A DNA stretch of 64,000 nt from Rhodopirellula sp. SM50 (lineage in GTDB: Bacteria; Planctomycetota; Planctomycetia; Pirellulales; Pirellulaceae): positions 124,001 to 188,000 of the forward strand of contig NZ_NTFY01000003.1 in assembly GCF_002289565.1 (NCBI RefSeq). The letters run 5' to 3'. Below the pieces are notes generated by a model. The model did no database searches, had not been told where the DNA came from, and was given only the letters and a program-made list of their open reading frames with translations. The position numbers and the translations under genes were made by a program. Position 1 is the first letter of the stretch. The number at the start of each line of letters is the position of its first letter. Positions 8,707-18,643 of the stretch are shown here, one piece after another.

Positions 8707-9834
8707 ATGGAATCGACGAAACCAACCCAATCAGCCCCACACATCGTGGAACTCGACGCGTTGCGGGGAATCGCGGCGATGGCGGTGCTGTGCTGCCATC
8801 TGCCGCGCGGATTCTGGTTCGGTGCGACAGGCGTCGATTTATTTTTTGTCCTCTCCGGTTTCTTGATCACCGGCATCATCCAACGCAATCTCGATCAGCC
8901 ACGGTTCTTGCGCGCGTTCTATTGGCGCAGAAGCCTGCGGATCCTGCCGCTGTACTATCTGGTGATCCTGATGGCGTATGCGGTCAACCTCCTCCGCGCC
9001 ACGCCCGCCGATACGTCGGGCTTTGGCTACTATTTGGTCTATCTGCAAAACATCCATCAGTATTGGGGCGGCGAAACACCGCCGGTGGATCTGGCATTGG
9101 GCCACACCTGGACGTTGGCGATCGAAGAACAGTTTTACCTGTTCTGGCCCGTCGCGCTGTTGCTGCTGCGAGGTCGTGCGAAGTGGTGGCTTGCGGGATT
9201 GTTCATCATGTTGCCAATTCTGTTGCGTGGCCAAGGATTACCCAAGACCGTTCTACTGGGACACACCGACAGCTTGGCCATGGGCGCGTTTCTGGCTTGG
9301 ATCATGATGCGCACCGAATCGGTCAAACGCGAACGTCAGGCCGTTTGCTACGCGTCGATCGCATTGGCCAGCTTCCTCGCCTACGGGGCGATGTACTGGC
9401 AAATGTGTCGGCAAAACCCGGCGTTCACCGGCGGCGAGTACTTGCAACTGACCCTGCCGGTCGCCGTCATCAGTCTGGCCTATTTCGGCGTCATCGGACT
9501 GTTCGTGTGCATGACCGGCAGCCGACCGCTGGCGCTGTTTCGAAACCGCTACCTGGTCAAACTGGGGACGATCAGCTACGGCTTGTACCTGTACCATTTG
9601 GTGTTGTACGAAAACCTGGACACGCTGGTGAAGTTCCGCTGGAAGATGGGCGACCCCTGGTGGCTCGACGTGACCAAGGTGATCGTGTCACTGGCCGTCG
9701 CCGCGCTGTCATGGCGGTTCTTTGAACAGCCGATCCTGCGTTTCAAAGATCGCTTCCGCTACAACGACGCATCGGTCGTCGCCAGTCAACCAGTGCCGTC
9801 ACTTGCGACCGCGGGAGCCCCGGCCCATGAATAG
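8707..9834 (+). CDS. Acyltransferase 3 family membrane protein (OafA/YrhL-like)
   Basis: This 375-residue membrane protein has about ten helices and should O-acylate (often O-acetylate) a sugar of the polymer. The N-terminus has the family hallmarks VELDALRGIAAMAVLCCHLP, GVDLFFVLSGFLITGII and FYWRRSLRILPLYYLVIL. HTWTLAIEEQFYLFWP near residues 132-147 is the second conserved block. No SGNH hydrolase domain is attached. It starts three bases after the preceding gene and its end overlaps the next gene by 8 bases. Confidence 0.9.
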   Translation: MESTKPTQSAPHIVELDALRGIAAMAVLCCHLPRGFWFGATGVDLFFVLSGFLITGIIQRNLDQPRFLRAFYWRRSLRILPLYYLVILMAYAVNLLRATPADTSGFGYYLVYLQNIHQYWGGETPPVDLALGHTWTLAIEEQFYLFWPVALLLLRGRAKWWLAGLFIMLPILLRGQGLPKTVLLGHTDSLAMGAFLAWIMMRTESVKRERQAVCYASIALASFLAYGAMYWQMCRQNPAFTGGEYLQLTLPVAVISLAYFGVIGLFVCMTGSRPLALFRNRYLVKLGTISYGLYLYHLVLYENLDTLVKFRWKMGDPWWLDVTKVIVSLAVAALSWRFFEQPILRFKDRFRYNDASVVASQPVPSLATAGAPAHE

Positions 9835-10990
9835 AATCTGCGTCGCCTCCTCTGGACTGGGACACGTCGCCCGCGGAATCGAAGCCTGGGCCGATGATCT
9901 GGGAAACGCGCTCGCCGCGCGTGGCGAACACGTCATCCGGTGCAAGGGTGCGGGCAAACCCGAATCCGACTTCGACCGCGTCGTCCCCTGCTGGACCCGC
10001 GACGCGGTCAAGACCCGTGCGCTGCTGCGGTCGATGCCGCCCGCGCTCGGCTGGCGGATCGGGATGGGCAGCGGATACGCGATCGAACAGACCACGTTCG
10101 CACGCAATCTGATCAAGATACTGCGGACCGAAGACATCGACGTGTTGCACGTCCAAGACCCCTTTGTTGCCACCCAGGTGCAGAAAGCGTGGCGGCGCGG
10201 CCGCATCAAAACACGCACGATTCTGGCCCACGGGACCGAAGAATCGCTGCGATTTCAACACCAGATCACCTACCTGCAACACCTCGCGCCGTGGCATCAC
10301 CAACAAGCCCGCGATGCCGGTTTTGACAAAGACACGTGGACCACCATTCCGAACTTCATCGACACCGATCATTTCCATCCCGGCGACGGCGGACCATTGC
10401 GTGCGGAATTGGACATTCCACGCGACGCGCTCGTGGTGTTGATCGCCGCGGCGATCAAGCGGCGGCACAAACGCATCGATTACATGATCGATGAATTTCA
10501 CGCATTGCTCGACCAACACCCCGACTTGCCGGCCTGGTTGGTCATCGCCGGCGGTCGCGAATCGGAAACCGACGAACTGATCGCGATGGGCAAGCGGCGA
10601 CTGGCTGACCGCGTTCGATTCCTGGTTCGCTTTCCAAGAACACGCATGGCGGACTTGTACCGCGCCGCCGACGTGTTCGCGCTCGGCAGCCTGAAAGAGA
10701 TGATGCCGATCGCGCTGCTGGAAGCCACCGCCAGTGGTCTGCCTTGCCTGGTCCATCAGCACCCCGTCATGCAGTGGATGATCGGTCCGGGTGGCCGGTC
10801 GCTTGACCTGTCCCGACGTGGCGGTTTGACCACCGCGTTAGCCCAATTGCTGACCGATCGCTGTGAAGGACAACGCCTCGGTGTCGCCGCACGGCAACAT
10901 TGCTGCGATCGGTTCGGCACCGAGGTGGTCGTCGATCAGATCCTGCGTTATTACCGTCAGGTCACCAGCGACACGAGGGCGGCCGCATGA
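9827..10990 (+). CDS. Glycosyltransferase family 4
   Basis: This 387-residue GT-B-fold retaining glycosyltransferase has the glycine-rich acceptor loop SGLGHVARGIEAWADDLG at residues 9-26. Its C-terminal donor site has an E-x7-E motif, Glu291 and Glu299, in KEMMPIALLEATASG. The start at ATG 9827 overlaps the acyltransferase stop. An open frame extends further upstream, but it would lie inside the acyltransferase gene. The stop overlaps the next start by four bases (ATGA). Confidence 0.87.
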   Translation: MNRICVASSGLGHVARGIEAWADDLGNALAARGEHVIRCKGAGKPESDFDRVVPCWTRDAVKTRALLRSMPPALGWRIGMGSGYAIEQTTFARNLIKILRTEDIDVLHVQDPFVATQVQKAWRRGRIKTRTILAHGTEESLRFQHQITYLQHLAPWHHQQARDAGFDKDTWTTIPNFIDTDHFHPGDGGPLRAELDIPRDALVVLIAAAIKRRHKRIDYMIDEFHALLDQHPDLPAWLVIAGGRESETDELIAMGKRRLADRVRFLVRFPRTRMADLYRAADVFALGSLKEMMPIALLEATASGLPCLVHQHPVMQWMIGPGGRSLDLSRRGGLTTALAQLLTDRCEGQRLGVAARQHCCDRFGTEVVVDQILRYYRQVTSDTRAAA

Positions 10991-11919
10991 ACAATCCCAC
11001 CGTCAGCGTCGTGATCCCGGCCTACAACGCCGCAGCCACCATCGCCCGAGCGATCGACAGTTGCTTGGGGCAAACGATACCGCTGTGGCAAATCATTGTG
11101 GTCGACGACGGCAGCAGCGACGGGCTGGCCGAGTTGGTCCGGACGCGTTACAGCGATCCGGTCACGCTGATTCGCCAGACCAATTCACGAACCGCCGCCG
11201 CCCGCAATCGGGGGCTCGAAGCGGCTACCGGTGACTTCATCGGTTTCCTCGATGCCGACGATCATTGGGAACCAGGCAAGATCGAACGCCAGCTGTCGAT
11301 CTTTGCAACGCATCCCGAAGTCAACGTTGTCGCGGGGCGGTTCTTCTGTCAGTCGCCCGGATCGCCGCGGACACTGAACGCATCCAAATCAAACCGGTGG
11401 TATGACCGCCCCGTGAAAGCCGGCGGCGCCGACGCGTTCATGCTCGGCACGCTGCACTGGACCGGGACGGTGTTGGTCCGGCAGAGCGCCATTGAAAACC
11501 TGCGCTTCGTGTCGGGTTTGGAACCCGCCGAAGACCGCGATCTGTGGATTCGATTAGCGGCCAACAATACCGTTTATCTGGATTCCGAGCCGCTCGCGAC
11601 TGCGGTGTTGGAACCGGGCAGCCTCTCTCGCGGCAGCATCGAGGTCGACTGCACCAAGATGCTGGAGGTCATCCAACGCCATCGTTCGCTGTTGAGTTTG
11701 CCTGCGCGGTTGTTTTGGACCTCGTACGTGCGTTATCGCTGGGCGGCGATGGACCCCAAACCCTCCACGGCGCTGCCGATGCTGATCCGTTCGGTTGCCA
11801 GTTGGCCGTTTCCGTTTGCCGGAATGCCGGCGATGAAGCGTCTGGGCAGACTGAAACGATTGCTGGTCTTGCTGCGACAGTCGATGATGCGTCCGAGTCA
11901 ACCTGAAGGAGTGTCGTGA
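10987..11919 (+). CDS. Glycosyltransferase family 2
   Basis: This 310-residue GT-A glycosyltransferase begins directly with the fold: [18 protein letters not shown] (residues 6-23), VVDDGSSDG (38-46) and the metal site FLDADDHW (87-94). [12 protein letters not shown] further on matches the family's catalytic-region pattern. The start is ATG 10987, which overlaps the previous stop. The closest relative in the window by motif layout is the GT2 at 7705, although residues beyond the core differ. Confidence 0.88.
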   Translation: MNNPTVSVVIPAYNAAATIARAIDSCLGQTIPLWQIIVVDDGSSDGLAELVRTRYSDPVTLIRQTNSRTAAARNRGLEAATGDFIGFLDADDHWEPGKIERQLSIFATHPEVNVVAGRFFCQSPGSPRTLNASKSNRWYDRPVKAGGADAFMLGTLHWTGTVLVRQSAIENLRFVSGLEPAEDRDLWIRLAANNTVYLDSEPLATAVLEPGSLSRGSIEVDCTKMLEVIQRHRSLLSLPARLFWTSYVRYRWAAMDPKPSTALPMLIRSVASWPFPFAGMPAMKRLGRLKRLLVLLRQSMMRPSQPEGVS

Positions 11920-12617
11920 TGCGTGACCGAATCAAAACGACCGTTCGATGGCTGTTGCAATGCCACCTGCCGGTGACCGCGATCAATCGGCCCGTCTTTG
12001 CCACGCTGTACCGAATGCACGTCGCCGCGCGAGAGCTGATCGGTTGGGCCGCCCGGTTCTTTTGGTACGAACCACTCTTTCGCAGCCAATGCGATGTCGT
12101 TGGGAATCGATTTCGCATGGAGCAGTTGCCGTATCTGGTCGGCCGTGGACACCTTTCAATCGGTGACGATGTCAGGCTGTCGGGAAAATCATCGTTTGCG
12201 TTCAGTTCGCGGCACTGCGATTCACCGTCCCTGTCCGTCGGCACCGGCACATTCATCGGGCACAATTGCGCCATGATCGTCGGCCGCGGCATCACGATCG
12301 GCAACCATTGTCTGATCGCCGGAGGGGTTCGCATCAGCGACTTCGACGGGCATCCCATCGATGCGGACGATCGTCGAAACGGATTGACGACACCTTCGAA
12401 AAATGTTTCCCCCGTCTCGATCGGTGACGACGTATGGATCGGCCACGGGGCGATCGTCTTGAAGGGTGTCCGCATCGGCGATCGTGCAATCGTTGGCGCG
12501 CGGGCGGTCGTGACCAGAGACGTTCCGGCGGACACCATTGTGGCGGGCAATCCCGCTCGGCATGTCAAATCGCTTTCTCCCGGTGTCATCTCCTTCTTCA
12601 CCGAGGACGCCGCATGA
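11919..12617 (+). CDS. Hexapeptide-repeat acyltransferase (left-handed beta-helix)
   Basis: This 232-residue protein resembles WcaF/maltose O-acetyltransferase-type enzymes that acetylate sugars of exopolysaccharides. Hexapeptide turns are visible as [20 protein letters not shown] and [20 protein letters not shown], and the C-terminal [18 protein letters not shown] loop is diagnostic of the family. The start ATG at 11919 is preferred over GTG 11916 because an AAGGAG-like site (about 11906-11911) is at better spacing. The N-terminal 60 residues precede the beta-helix. Confidence 0.87.
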   Translation: MRDRIKTTVRWLLQCHLPVTAINRPVFATLYRMHVAARELIGWAARFFWYEPLFRSQCDVVGNRFRMEQLPYLVGRGHLSIGDDVRLSGKSSFAFSSRHCDSPSLSVGTGTFIGHNCAMIVGRGITIGNHCLIAGGVRISDFDGHPIDADDRRNGLTTPSKNVSPVSIGDDVWIGHGAIVLKGVRIGDRAIVGARAVVTRDVPADTIVAGNPARHVKSLSPGVISFFTEDAA

Positions 12618-13687
12618 TCGCACAGCATGTCGTTCACATTTCGCTGGGAACACACGTCGGCGGGATGGAAAAACTACTCGTCGAATTCGCCCGCTTTGCC
12701 GATCGCTCGCGCTACGAGTTGACGTTCGTCTCGCTGCAGCCGCGCGGCGATCTGGCATCGGAGATCGAGTCGCATCGTTGGCCGGTGATCGCGATGAACA
12801 AGGCCGAAGGACTGAAGCCCCGGCTCGTTGCACAACTTGCCAAAACGTTTCGCCGAATCAAGCCGGACGTGGTCCACACCCACAATACCGCGGCCTATGT
12901 TTACGGAGTCGCCGCGGCGCGGATCGCCGGCGTGCCCCGCATCATCCACACTCGGCACGGTCAACGATTCGATTGCTCGCGTCGCCAGACCACCCTGTTT
13001 CGCGGCCTGTCCCGCTGGGTGGACCGCGTGGTCAGTGTGTCCAATGACGGGGCGAGACTCACGATCGAAGAAGGCATCTCGGCGGAAAAAACGGCCACCA
13101 TTTTCAACGGCGTCGACCTGGAACGATTCACGCTCGTCCACAACCGACCACGCGGACGGGCCGTCGTCGTGGCGAGGCTGAGTCCTGAAAAAGACATTGC
13201 CTCACTGATCCAGGCCATCCACGTCGCCAAACTTCGTCATTGTCGACTGGTCTTGGACATCATCGGCGACGGCAGCGAACGACAACGTTTGGAAACGCTC
13301 ACGCAATCGCTGCAATTGTGCGACCAGATCCGTTTTCACGGCATCCGCGACGACATTCCCGCGGTGCTGGCGCAGGCGTCCATGTTCGTCTTGCCCTCGG
13401 TCACCGAAGGCATCTCGTTGACGCTGCTCGAAGCGATGGCGACCGGATTGCCGGTCGTCGCTTGCGACGTCGGCGGCAATCCCGAAGTCGTTGCCGATGG
13501 GCAAACCGGAATCCTGGTGCCGCCCCGTGATCCCGCCGCGATCGCCGGAGCGATCCAGCGATTGAATGAGGATCCACTGCTCGTCCGCCGTTTCGGCAGC
13601 GAGGGACGCGCCCGTGTCGAAGCCAAATTCTGCGTTCGAAAAATGGTGCATGCCTACGAGAACCTTTACTCCACCGAGGCAGCATGA
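12614..13687 (+). CDS. Glycosyltransferase family 4
   Basis: This 357-residue GT-B glycosyltransferase has the acceptor loop [20 protein letters not shown] near the N-terminus and ends with a donor site. The E-x7-E motif is Glu265 and Glu273 in [15 protein letters not shown], followed by [14 protein letters not shown]. The linker reads [18 protein letters not shown], the usual start of the second Rossmann domain. ATG 12614 overlaps the previous stop (ATGA), and its own stop overlaps the next start. It resembles the PEP-CTERM/XrtA-type GT4 family in general layout, but the sequence alone does not prove this. Confidence 0.88.
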   Translation: MIAQHVVHISLGTHVGGMEKLLVEFARFADRSRYELTFVSLQPRGDLASEIESHRWPVIAMNKAEGLKPRLVAQLAKTFRRIKPDVVHTHNTAAYVYGVAAARIAGVPRIIHTRHGQRFDCSRRQTTLFRGLSRWVDRVVSVSNDGARLTIEEGISAEKTATIFNGVDLERFTLVHNRPRGRAVVVARLSPEKDIASLIQAIHVAKLRHCRLVLDIIGDGSERQRLETLTQSLQLCDQIRFHGIRDDIPAVLAQASMFVLPSVTEGISLTLLEAMATGLPVVACDVGGNPEVVADGQTGILVPPRDPAAIAGAIQRLNEDPLLVRRFGSEGRARVEAKFCVRKMVHAYENLYSTEAA

Positions 13688-15072
13688 TGATTGATTGGGC
13701 CTATCAAAAATGGATCCTGCCCGCATTCGAATCGGGACTCAAACGTCGCAAAACGTTTCATCACTGGCGTGAATTGGAAACCAGCCAGTGGTGGCCCCCG
13801 CAGCAAATCGCAGCCTTGCAAGTGCGTCGACTGCGTGACTTGCTGGCGCACTGCAACGCGCACTCGGCCTGGTATCGCGATCGCTGGGCGGATCACGGAA
13901 TCGATGTGGATGCCGTCTCGTCCTTGGATGATCTGAGCGCCCTGCCGATCACCACCCGCGACATGATCCGCGACCATGCCGATGCCATTCGATCCCGCCA
14001 CCCGGCAATCGCGTTCGTTTCCAAGGCGACCGGCGGGTCCAGTGGCGCCCCGTTGCGGTTCTTGATCGAACGGGACGCCAACGACCGCCGTGTGGCGGCG
14101 GCCTTTCGCGGATACGGCTGGGCGGGGGCCTGTCCGGGCACCAAACAGTCTCATCTGTGGGGTGTCAATCTGAACACGCTGTCCTGGCGCCAGCACCTGA
14201 AAGAGTGTTTGTACGCCCGGCTGCTCTATCGACGTGACATGTTGAACAGTTTCGAGCTGTCGGAATCTAACGTCAGCCGATACGTCAATCGACTCAATCG
14301 TTATCGCCCCAAGGTCTTGGTGGCGTACGCCAATCCGCTGTTTGTGTTGGCCAGAGCGATCGAAGAACGCGGCCTTCCGATCCACCGGCCCGAATCGATC
14401 ATCGTCGGATCCGAGAAACTGTACGATCACCAACGGGAATTGATCGAGCGGGCCTTTGGATCACCCGTCTTCGAAACCTATGGCTCGCGCGAGTTCACCC
14501 TGATTGCCGCCGAGTGTGATCGTCACCGGGGCTTGCATGTGACAAGCGAAAACTTGATCGTCGAAGTCGTTGACGACGATGGCAATCCGTCCGCACCCGG
14601 CGAAGAGGGGCAAATCTTGGTCACCGATCTGTTCAACACCGCGATGCCGTTTGTGCGTTATGCCATCGGTGATCGCGCGGTCGCGGGCACGGGGAGTTGC
14701 GATTGTGGCCGCGGATTGCCGTTGCTAGAAAAAATTGTCGGGCGACAGATGGACGTGTTGCACTTGCCCGACGGCCGCCACCTGCCCGGCGCGTTCTTTC
14801 CCCACATCATCAAGGACATCCCGGCGATTCGCCAGTTCCAGGCCGTCCAGACGCGGCGCGACGTCATCCGATTGCAACTCGTCGTGGACGACCACTGGAA
14901 CGCCGACGACCGCGATGCGCTGCGTCAGCGGATCCTTCAAAATATCGGCGATTCCTCGCAACTGGAAATTCAACGGGTCGACCAGATCCAACTGACCGCA
15001 GCGGGTAAAATGCGTGTCGTCATCGGCTACTCCGGTCACCACAGAAGCCACCCATCCAGGATCGCGGGATGA
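13684..15072 (+). CDS. Adenylate-forming enzyme, CapK/PaaK-like
   Basis: This 462-residue member of the phenylacetate-CoA-ligase-like family is common in capsule and exopolysaccharide loci, where its substrate is generally unknown. The nucleotide loop is SKATGGSSGAPLRF (from about residue 114). FETYGSREFTLIAAECDRH is the conserved A5-like block, and FVRYAIGDRAV fits the hinge region. LPLLEKIVGRQMDVLHLPDG is the typical C-terminal core entry. It may activate an organic acid for attachment to a sugar, but this is an inference. Start and stop overlap both neighbours by four bases. Confidence 0.85.
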   Translation: MMIDWAYQKWILPAFESGLKRRKTFHHWRELETSQWWPPQQIAALQVRRLRDLLAHCNAHSAWYRDRWADHGIDVDAVSSLDDLSALPITTRDMIRDHADAIRSRHPAIAFVSKATGGSSGAPLRFLIERDANDRRVAAAFRGYGWAGACPGTKQSHLWGVNLNTLSWRQHLKECLYARLLYRRDMLNSFELSESNVSRYVNRLNRYRPKVLVAYANPLFVLARAIEERGLPIHRPESIIVGSEKLYDHQRELIERAFGSPVFETYGSREFTLIAAECDRHRGLHVTSENLIVEVVDDDGNPSAPGEEGQILVTDLFNTAMPFVRYAIGDRAVAGTGSCDCGRGLPLLEKIVGRQMDVLHLPDGRHLPGAFFPHIIKDIPAIRQFQAVQTRRDVIRLQLVVDDHWNADDRDALRQRILQNIGDSSQLEIQRVDQIQLTAAGKMRVVIGYSGHHRSHPSRIAG

Positions 15073-16058
15073 AACGTGCAACGCTGATTCTCGCGATTGT
15101 GTATCTGCTGTTGTTGATCATCGGCGCTGCGATGATGCACACGAGTCTGAATTCGCATTGGCTGGTCACGCTCTTCCTGTTCTCTCCCCGCTGGGTGGTC
15201 GCGCTGCCCTTGCTATTGCTCGTCCCCTTCACCCTGCTGCTGCGGTGGCGATTGACGCCGATCTATTTGATTCACACCGTCATCATCCTGATCCCGATTC
15301 TCGGCTTTCAACTGCCGCGTCGAAACGCAAATCCAGTCGATAACGCGCGAACACTTCGCGTGCTGACTTGCAACGTCGGCGGCGGCACCTTGGATGACCG
15401 GCAACTGATCGAATTGATTCACGACAACCGAATCGATGTCGTGATGCTGCAAGAATGCCCTCAAGCGGTTTCCGAACCGTTGTTCCAGAAACTGGACTGG
15501 CAACGCCGCCAAGTGCACCACATCGTGATCGGAAGCCCGCTTCCGTTGGGTGCATCGCGCGTCCTCGGCCGGCAGTCGGAAGACAAATTTAGAGCCGTCG
15601 CCGGGATCGGTTGCGAACTGGACTGGCACCAGGGCAGTCGCATCCAATTGGCTTCATTACACCTGCCCACGTTTCGCCCCGCCCTGGAAAAACTACAACA
15701 CCTGGATTTCGATCAAGGTCCGGTTGCGATCGAGCGAATGGGCCAAATGCGTCGCGGTCTTTCCAAACAGATCGTCGATGCGATCGATGAATCGGAACTT
15801 CCCACCATCGTCGCGGGCGATTTCAACGTCCCCATCGAAAGTGCTTACTATCGCGATCTCTGGAGCCATTTCCAGAATGCGTTTTCGATCGCCGGCAGCG
15901 GATTGGGCTACACCAAATACACGCGCTTTCATGGCGTCCGAATCGACCACGTCCTGGCGGACGAAAACTGGACCGTGCAAGACGTCCACGTCGGCCCCGA
16001 CCTGGGCGGTGACCATCGCCCCGTGATTGCCGAATTGGCCAGGACGACCGCACCATGA
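15069..16058 (+). CDS. Endonuclease/exonuclease/phosphatase-family membrane protein
   Basis: This 329-residue protein has three N-terminal hydrophobic helices (about residues 7-87) and then an EEP-fold domain, so the catalytic domain is probably periplasmic. Core motifs are visible: RVLTCNVGGG (Asn), DVVMLQECP (Glu), AGDFNVP (Asp/Asn) near residue 252, RIDHVLAD, and GGDHRPV (His) near residue 316. This arrangement matches YafD-type membrane-anchored EEP proteins. Its presence inside an overlapping polysaccharide operon is unusual; a phosphodiesterase acting on lipid-linked sugars or teichoic-like material is conceivable, but nothing proves it. Confidence 0.83.
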   Translation: MKRATLILAIVYLLLLIIGAAMMHTSLNSHWLVTLFLFSPRWVVALPLLLLVPFTLLLRWRLTPIYLIHTVIILIPILGFQLPRRNANPVDNARTLRVLTCNVGGGTLDDRQLIELIHDNRIDVVMLQECPQAVSEPLFQKLDWQRRQVHHIVIGSPLPLGASRVLGRQSEDKFRAVAGIGCELDWHQGSRIQLASLHLPTFRPALEKLQHLDFDQGPVAIERMGQMRRGLSKQIVDAIDESELPTIVAGDFNVPIESAYYRDLWSHFQNAFSIAGSGLGYTKYTRFHGVRIDHVLADENWTVQDVHVGPDLGGDHRPVIAELARTTAP

Positions 16059-17230
16059 ACCTGTTGTACATCGCCACCACCTATCCGACGCCCACCAGAC
16101 CTCGCCAGGGAATGTTCAATCGCAACCTGGTGGACGCGTTGCGTGTCAACCATCAAGTGCGCGTGGTCGCGCCCATCCCGTGGGTGGAACGACTTCGAAA
16201 ACCCGATTCAACGTCGAGGTCGACCGCAGAGCCCTCGCCTGACGTGTTCCATCCCACGTACTTCTATCCGCCAAAGTTATTGCGAAACCACTACGACGTT
16301 TTTTATTGGCGTTCGATTTCCCCCGTGCTGAAGCAGATTCGACGCACGTTCACACCGGATCTGGTGATCGGCTATTGGTTGCATCCCGATGGACGGGCCG
16401 CGCTTCGAGCCGCCGAGTCTTTCCGTGTACCGTGCGTCGCCGTTTCCGGCGGCAGCGATCTGCGGCTGTTGCCCCAGCACCCCGCTCGTCGCCGCGCGAT
16501 TCAAAGCGTGCTGTCGGACACTCAACGGTTGGTCGTGGTCAGCCGCGACTTGGCCGCGCAAGCGATCCGACTGGGCATGCCGCCCGAAAAGATCGATGTC
16601 GTGTATCGCGGCGTCGATCATCGTTGCTTTCATCCCAGTGATCGTGGTGACGCCCGCGACGTTTGTGGATTGCCCCGTGACGCCATCGTGTTGATTTGGT
16701 CGGGGCGATTGGAATCGGTCAAGAATCCGACGCTGCTGTTGCGAGCGGCTCAGCGCTGGCAGATGAAATGGGGCAACCGGTTACGGATCCTGATCGCCGG
16801 CGATGGTTCGATGCGAAACGAATTGATCAAACTACGCTCGCGACTTGGGTTGGATCAGTGTGTCCGATTCGAAGGCAATCTCAGCCAACAAGCACTGGCC
16901 GCATGCTACAACGCAGCCGACGCGATGGTGTTGACCAGCCACAGTGAAGGGATCCCTAACGTCTTGTTGGAATCGATCGCCTGCGGCGTGCCCTTCGTGG
17001 CAACCGACGTGGGCGGTGTTTCCGAAATCGCGTCGCCGGGTGTCGATCGTCTGGTCCCCGACAACGATCTGGACGCACTGGTCGATGCCGTCGTCGGGCA
17101 AGTCGAGTCTCCGAGCGATGCCGAACGTGACTTTGTGCCCGACGGTCTGACGGAAATGGCGTCACGATTCGAAGCGGTGTTTCACCGAGTTGTCTCGTCG
17201 CGGAAAGCGAATACCGGCAAGGCGGCATGA
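16055..17230 (+). CDS. Glycosyltransferase family 4
   Basis: This 391-residue GT-B glycosyltransferase opens with LLYIATTYPTPTRPRQGMFN, the acceptor-side loop common in exopolysaccharide GT4 enzymes. The donor-site E-x7-E is Glu298 and Glu306 in SEGIPNVLLESIACGVPFVA, followed by TDVGGVSEI. VLIWSGRLESVKNPTLLL starts the second domain. ATG 16055 overlaps the previous stop, and the stop overlaps the next start. Confidence 0.9.
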   Translation: MNLLYIATTYPTPTRPRQGMFNRNLVDALRVNHQVRVVAPIPWVERLRKPDSTSRSTAEPSPDVFHPTYFYPPKLLRNHYDVFYWRSISPVLKQIRRTFTPDLVIGYWLHPDGRAALRAAESFRVPCVAVSGGSDLRLLPQHPARRRAIQSVLSDTQRLVVVSRDLAAQAIRLGMPPEKIDVVYRGVDHRCFHPSDRGDARDVCGLPRDAIVLIWSGRLESVKNPTLLLRAAQRWQMKWGNRLRILIAGDGSMRNELIKLRSRLGLDQCVRFEGNLSQQALAACYNAADAMVLTSHSEGIPNVLLESIACGVPFVATDVGGVSEIASPGVDRLVPDNDLDALVDAVVGQVESPSDAERDFVPDGLTEMASRFEAVFHRVVSSRKANTGKAA

Positions 17231-18540
17231 TGAATCTCGTTGAGCGACGGATGCTCTTGATCAGCTACGCTTACCCGCCGACCGGCGGGGGAGGCGTCCA
17301 GCGCAGTGTGAAGTTTGCCAAGTACTTGCCCCAGTATTCTTGGCGACCAACCGTGCTCACCGCGGCCGATCCGTCGGTACCGGTTCGCGACAATGATCTG
17401 TCGATGGAATTGGATCCGCAGACGACGGTGCTCCGCGCCCGAACGCTCGAACCGTCTTACCGAACGAAGCAAAAACTGATCACGACCGGGGATCCGTCCT
17501 CACTTTCGTTCAAACGATGGATGAAACGATGCATTCGGAAGGCGGGCATGTCGTTGTTGCAACCCGACCCCCAAATCTTATGGAACCCCTACGCCGCGCG
17601 ACTGGCGACACAAACACTCCGTCAGATTCCCCATGCCGTGGTGTACGTGACGGGACCACCGTTTTCGTCGTTCTTGCTCGGACGCACCCTCAAACGCCGT
17701 TTCGGATTGCCCCTCGTCTTGGATTTTCGCGATGAATGGCTGTTGTCCAGCCAGCACTTTGAAAACCACCAACGATCGGGAATCGCCTATCGACAACAAC
17801 GCAGGATGCTGGCCAAGGTCTTGCGGGCAGCCGATGCGGTCGTGGCAACGACACAGGCGAGCGCCGACGAACTCGCCCGCCAGGTCCAAGAATCAGGCAG
17901 CCGAGCTTCGGTGCACTGTATCTACAACGGTTACGACGAAGATGACTTGACGGCCCTGCGCCCCGAATCGAATCCGCCTGAGCGATTGCGGATCGTCTAC
18001 ACGGGAACGCTTTGGAAACTGACCGACGTTTCACCGGTCGTGGATGCGTTGATTCAACTCGCAGCGGCGGATCCCGATTCCGCGGCGCGAATCGATTTGA
18101 TCATCGCGGGGCGACGCACCCCACATCAAGACGCCCAGGTCGGCCAACTGGATGCAACCGCCGTCAACGTCCAACGCCACGATTATCTGCCGCACGGCAA
18201 GTCGTTGGAATTGGCTGCGTCGGCCGACGTGCTGTTGTTGCTGTTGGCCGATGAACCGGGCGCCGAGCGTGTGGTGCCGGCCAAACTGTTCGAGTACCTG
18301 GCGCTGCGAAAGCCGATCCTGGCGATTTGCGGCGATGGTGAGACCGCCTCGTTGATCGATCAACACGGGCACACCTATCGGTTCTCTCCCGGCCAACCCG
18401 AACGCATCGCCGCGTGTTTGTCGACGTTGCTCGCAGAGCGGCCTTGCCGGCCAACGTGTATTGCGGACGACCTTGGCCGATTCTCACGCCGTCGGCAGAC
18501 GAGCCAGCTGGCCGAGGTCATGGACGCGGTCAGCCGGTGA
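17227..18540 (+). CDS. Glycosyltransferase family 4-like
   Basis: This 437-residue GT-B protein begins LLISYAYPPTGGGGVQRSVK, a typical GT4 acceptor loop of the type that reads YPP..GGG..R. A Rossmann start follows in mid-protein (RLRIVYTGTLWKLTDVSPVV). The C-terminal donor site is less canonical (VVPAKLFEYLALRKPILAIC), as in the capsule/biofilm GT4 subgroup in which the sequence K-x-x-E-Y-L replaces the usual E-x7-E. It is the last gene of the overlapping run; the next gene starts about 100 bases later. Confidence 0.85.
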   Translation: MMNLVERRMLLISYAYPPTGGGGVQRSVKFAKYLPQYSWRPTVLTAADPSVPVRDNDLSMELDPQTTVLRARTLEPSYRTKQKLITTGDPSSLSFKRWMKRCIRKAGMSLLQPDPQILWNPYAARLATQTLRQIPHAVVYVTGPPFSSFLLGRTLKRRFGLPLVLDFRDEWLLSSQHFENHQRSGIAYRQQRRMLAKVLRAADAVVATTQASADELARQVQESGSRASVHCIYNGYDEDDLTALRPESNPPERLRIVYTGTLWKLTDVSPVVDALIQLAAADPDSAARIDLIIAGRRTPHQDAQVGQLDATAVNVQRHDYLPHGKSLELAASADVLLLLLADEPGAERVVPAKLFEYLALRKPILAICGDGETASLIDQHGHTYRFSPGQPERIAACLSTLLAERPCRPTCIADDLGRFSRRRQTSQLAEVMDAVSR

Positions 18541-18643
18541 GCGGCCGATGTCCTTTTTCCCTCATGGGATCCCGGCAGATTGAGCGTCGAAGTCAGCCCC
18601 CGAATGACGAACTTAAAGGGGGTTCGATCGTTGCCGTCACGTC

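Noticed and set aside
7339-8730. Reverse-strand frame of 463 codons opposite the glycosyltransferase genes
   Set aside because: It lies antisense to two well-supported genes and has no recognisable motif; GC-rich codon bias produces such shadow frames.
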